Origin: JAUUZQ01 sp964538375
GTDB lineage: Bacteria > Bacteroidota > Bacteroidia > Bacteroidales > GCA-2748055
Assembly (NCBI GenBank): GCA_964538375.1
Contig: CAZIFQ010000001.1
Coordinates: 248,001 to 312,000 of the forward strand
Reading direction: 5' to 3'
Length of the DNA stretch: 64,000 nt
Position 1 is the stretch's first letter. Each line of letters opens with the position of its first letter. This document shows positions 63,201 through 64,000 of this stretch, piece by piece. The notes under the pieces are model-generated. The model worked only from the letters and a program-made list of their open reading frames with translations. It did not search any database and had not been told where the DNA came from. Made by a program: the position numbers and the translations under genes.

Positions 63201-64000
63201 GAAGATCGGGGATCACCAATAATGCATGTATTGGAAAAACTATCTAATAAAGATACCGGGAAAACGCTCGTAACATATGAATATGTGAGCGGAATCTATC
63301 AAGATTCAATGCCATACAACGGGGTTATTGGAAAGATAAATACCAGGAAAGGGTCATGGCAGTTCAAAGCCATGACCACAAACACCAAACCCAAAACCGT
63401 ATCGGTATTTGTTAAGGAATTTGAACTTGAAACAGGTCACAAGCCCAAAATAGCATGGAACGGTGGATATATTCTTAATGCCGAATTGGTTGGCAAGCTT
63501 GGTTTACCGGAATCATATATCGGCTCTCCCCTGGGAATGCTGATTTCTGATGGCATATGTAAATGTCCGCCCTTGTTTAATAAAGCGGCCCTGTTGATTA
63601 ACAAAGACGGAACAACTGAAATCAAGAGAGTGAGTTGCAGCAAGGGCTTACACATTAAAGGTAAGAATTGGGAAGCAAACCTGGAGCACAGTCATTATAA
63701 TATTGAAGATCCTGGTGATGAATTGGCTTACTATGATTTGATGTTTAGTAAACAAAAGATCAAAGGAAATGGCAGAACCATCGTGCGTTTTTCCGGGAAC
63801 CATGTCAAGGAGGTAATAAAAACCAAAAAAGGAGATTGGGTGAATATTATTCCGGTTGGAATTACTTTGTTATTTCCCGAAAAGAAAACTCCAACAGGTA
63901 TTACAGTTGAAGAAGAAGTAAAGATATTTGTAAAGGGCTACGAAGAGATTCAGCATGCCATAGAGGCCGGTCCGCTGCTTCTGGCAGATAATGAGCTGGC
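60207..64000 (+). CDS. Giant GT4-type glycosyltransferase fused to a phosphodiester-glycosidase (NAGPA)-like domain (3' end outside window)
   Basis: The frame is open from ATG 60207 to the right edge, at least 1264 codons. Residues about 1-300 resemble a GT-B N-terminal lobe, with NPGNVSAALALVILSEFMG and a donor/acceptor-site-like NNHDFYWEGG (His206). Residues about 340-520 are the C-terminal lobe, with the GT4 EX7E motif from Glu478 to Glu486 in LPSETEGRGLPIIEATACG. Residues about 520-1060 are not recognised. From about 1075 the chain matches the phosphodiester glycosidase (NAGPA) pattern: KIAWNGGYILN (1081-1091), GSPLGMLISDG (1106-1116) and, at the edge, EAGPLLLADNEL. No signal peptide or membrane helix is seen, so it should be cytoplasmic. 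The GT4 call is firm; the NAGPA call is moderate because the end is missing. Confidence 0.8.
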   Translation, partial: MKRKMTTSELLSVLKKENINTWFDLGLFIDRFKEENEEDELQFKGDYEAFIKKNSAGGAAFLTFHYMIDGVTVEIGKYAELMRRNIPGIPIHYIAGKFHSKSDTLINPSYKKLEVPLLKGFGEWPLYEGLFLTDLERGSVAYNDLIIKLWNECLLIVDRIGRYIEEENITLLYIVNVCSNPGNVSAALALVILSEFMGIPVINNNHDFYWEGGNNKFDKKSQGLKSGPRDFFFTNSHLGEVFSLIEVLFPWSSKHWINVNINKGQTEHLIRTNGHNPASVMEVGTAVDTKQYTKIDKRRKINAFLQFEKILSRYKEQLVSYSVQDVLKSKLVSRNNPMPILMGQKTMPVNEFIAENVIFLQPTRIISRKRIELGFQLLLKMLSNEEMINKLNHAPKLKVTLLITGPIAEGHFEYYRELVKHFKDLLEKISPTFKERVFLAFLLGELDKERFLNKFENPIGIPELYNIASLILLPSETEGRGLPIIEATACGTPIFCSRYVPEEVYSEVIGEHLQEKDRLKVLEFRGEKISTKIVNKIIERVFFPHKFADETKHNKRVVEKRYSLNALDENIQYMLRQMYYQLQPISALTETTREALKEYKQKVSFSNEDLKYLLHRENRQYLPGYGQMYFMLMLKSLIDPSYFRNEQQRVKGSAFYFANKLITNVTDLNKIPEKITHDFYNAVDFIFKIRDGEDEIRHDHSMSYRHRNRLNYPYQQFTFQELTGLINLLYLKIVKCAPLNKVNISPQFFTDWNLALLQLSSCKYLAIDNRKHLIENLKKNLPIAYFPGEFITYELEFFALQSIRSRLRLPIEKELTQEHINKHKDTIAPVYIFAQQNNLGKQLTKEEIEHYLLEGESKELRLLYENKLIRVINTLQLSVGIHFPQLGEEALKHLRQIRMDGGYLLTNRRNAALMTDIVNIDRFHIGQVKTQTAENLMGIPVGSGYIQYVPAGIRPTLAYPSPIQTAKDLDNALNSELYHSLVEKLGKDKVTEAIQRDAEDRGSPIMHVLEKLSNKDTGKTLVTYEYVSGIYQDSMPYNGVIGKINTRKGSWQFKAMTTNTKPKTVSVFVKEFELETGHKPKIAWNGGYILNAELVGKLGLPESYIGSPLGMLISDGICKCPPLFNKAALLINKDGTTEIKRVSCSKGLHIKGKNWEANLEHSHYNIEDPGDELAYYDLMFSKQKIKGNGRTIVRFSGNHVKEVIKTKKGDWVNIIPVGITLLFPEKKTPTGITVEEEVKIFVKGYEEIQHAIEAGPLLLADNEL

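Overview
The window is chromosomal DNA from a member of the phylum Bacteroidota, most likely class Bacteroidia (Marinilabiliales/Bacteroidales-like). Evidence seen: a hybrid two-component system (sensor, receiver and AraC in one protein), a SusE/F-like surface lipoprotein, the DUF4271-hemD and TPR-DUF4292-EnvC gene pairs typical of this phylum, a DnaG without zinc ligands, and several TAnnTTTG -7 promoter boxes. A 100-N gap flanked by an identical 55-base duplication shows that this is a draft scaffold. I found no rRNA, tRNA, CRISPR array or insertion sequence.

Layout. 1-9.7 kb is the edge of a polysaccharide utilization locus: a cut-off SusE/F-like lipoprotein, a hybrid two-component regulator, a CE7 acetyl esterase and a GH2 beta-galactosidase. 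Next come a KefB-type cation/proton antiporter (9.9-11.9 kb) and mutS (12.1-14.7 kb). At 14.9-15.7 kb lie an octamer tandem repeat, the scaffold gap and a broken ferredoxin-NADP reductase-like gene. Then follow rlmN, a comF-like gene, an outer-membrane barrel, a YbjQ-type protein with a 44-residue membrane protein, a SIR2 deacylase and dnaG (15.7-21.5 kb). 21.5-29.5 kb carries the pbpC / alpha-2-macroglobulin pair. 29.7-35.3 kb holds a UbiA-family prenyltransferase, a CPBP protease, rnpA, hemD, DUF4271 and an S41 protease. 35.3-40 kb holds an arsR-queD-polA unit and a polyprenyl diphosphate synthase.

40-52 kb is a long, tightly packed minus-strand run: flippase, dut, TPR protein, DUF4292 lipoprotein, EnvC-like activator, RsbW-like protein, ybeY, mnmG, ade, uvrC. 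Two perfect parS-type palindromes sit between mnmG and ade. With mnmG and rnpA nearby, this suggests the origin-proximal part of the chromosome. 52-60 kb holds a secreted cyclophilin, pheS, an OsmC-like protein, a 56-residue membrane protein, ruvB, a MORN/YwqK-repeat protein, nadA, rpiB, an Rrf2 regulator and a VanZ-like protein.

The right edge (60,207-64,000) is one open frame of more than 1,264 codons. It starts as a GT4-type glycosyltransferase and ends as a phosphodiester-glycosidase (NAGPA)-like domain, separated by about 540 residues I do not recognise. This is the least explained item in the window. Both edge genes are incomplete.
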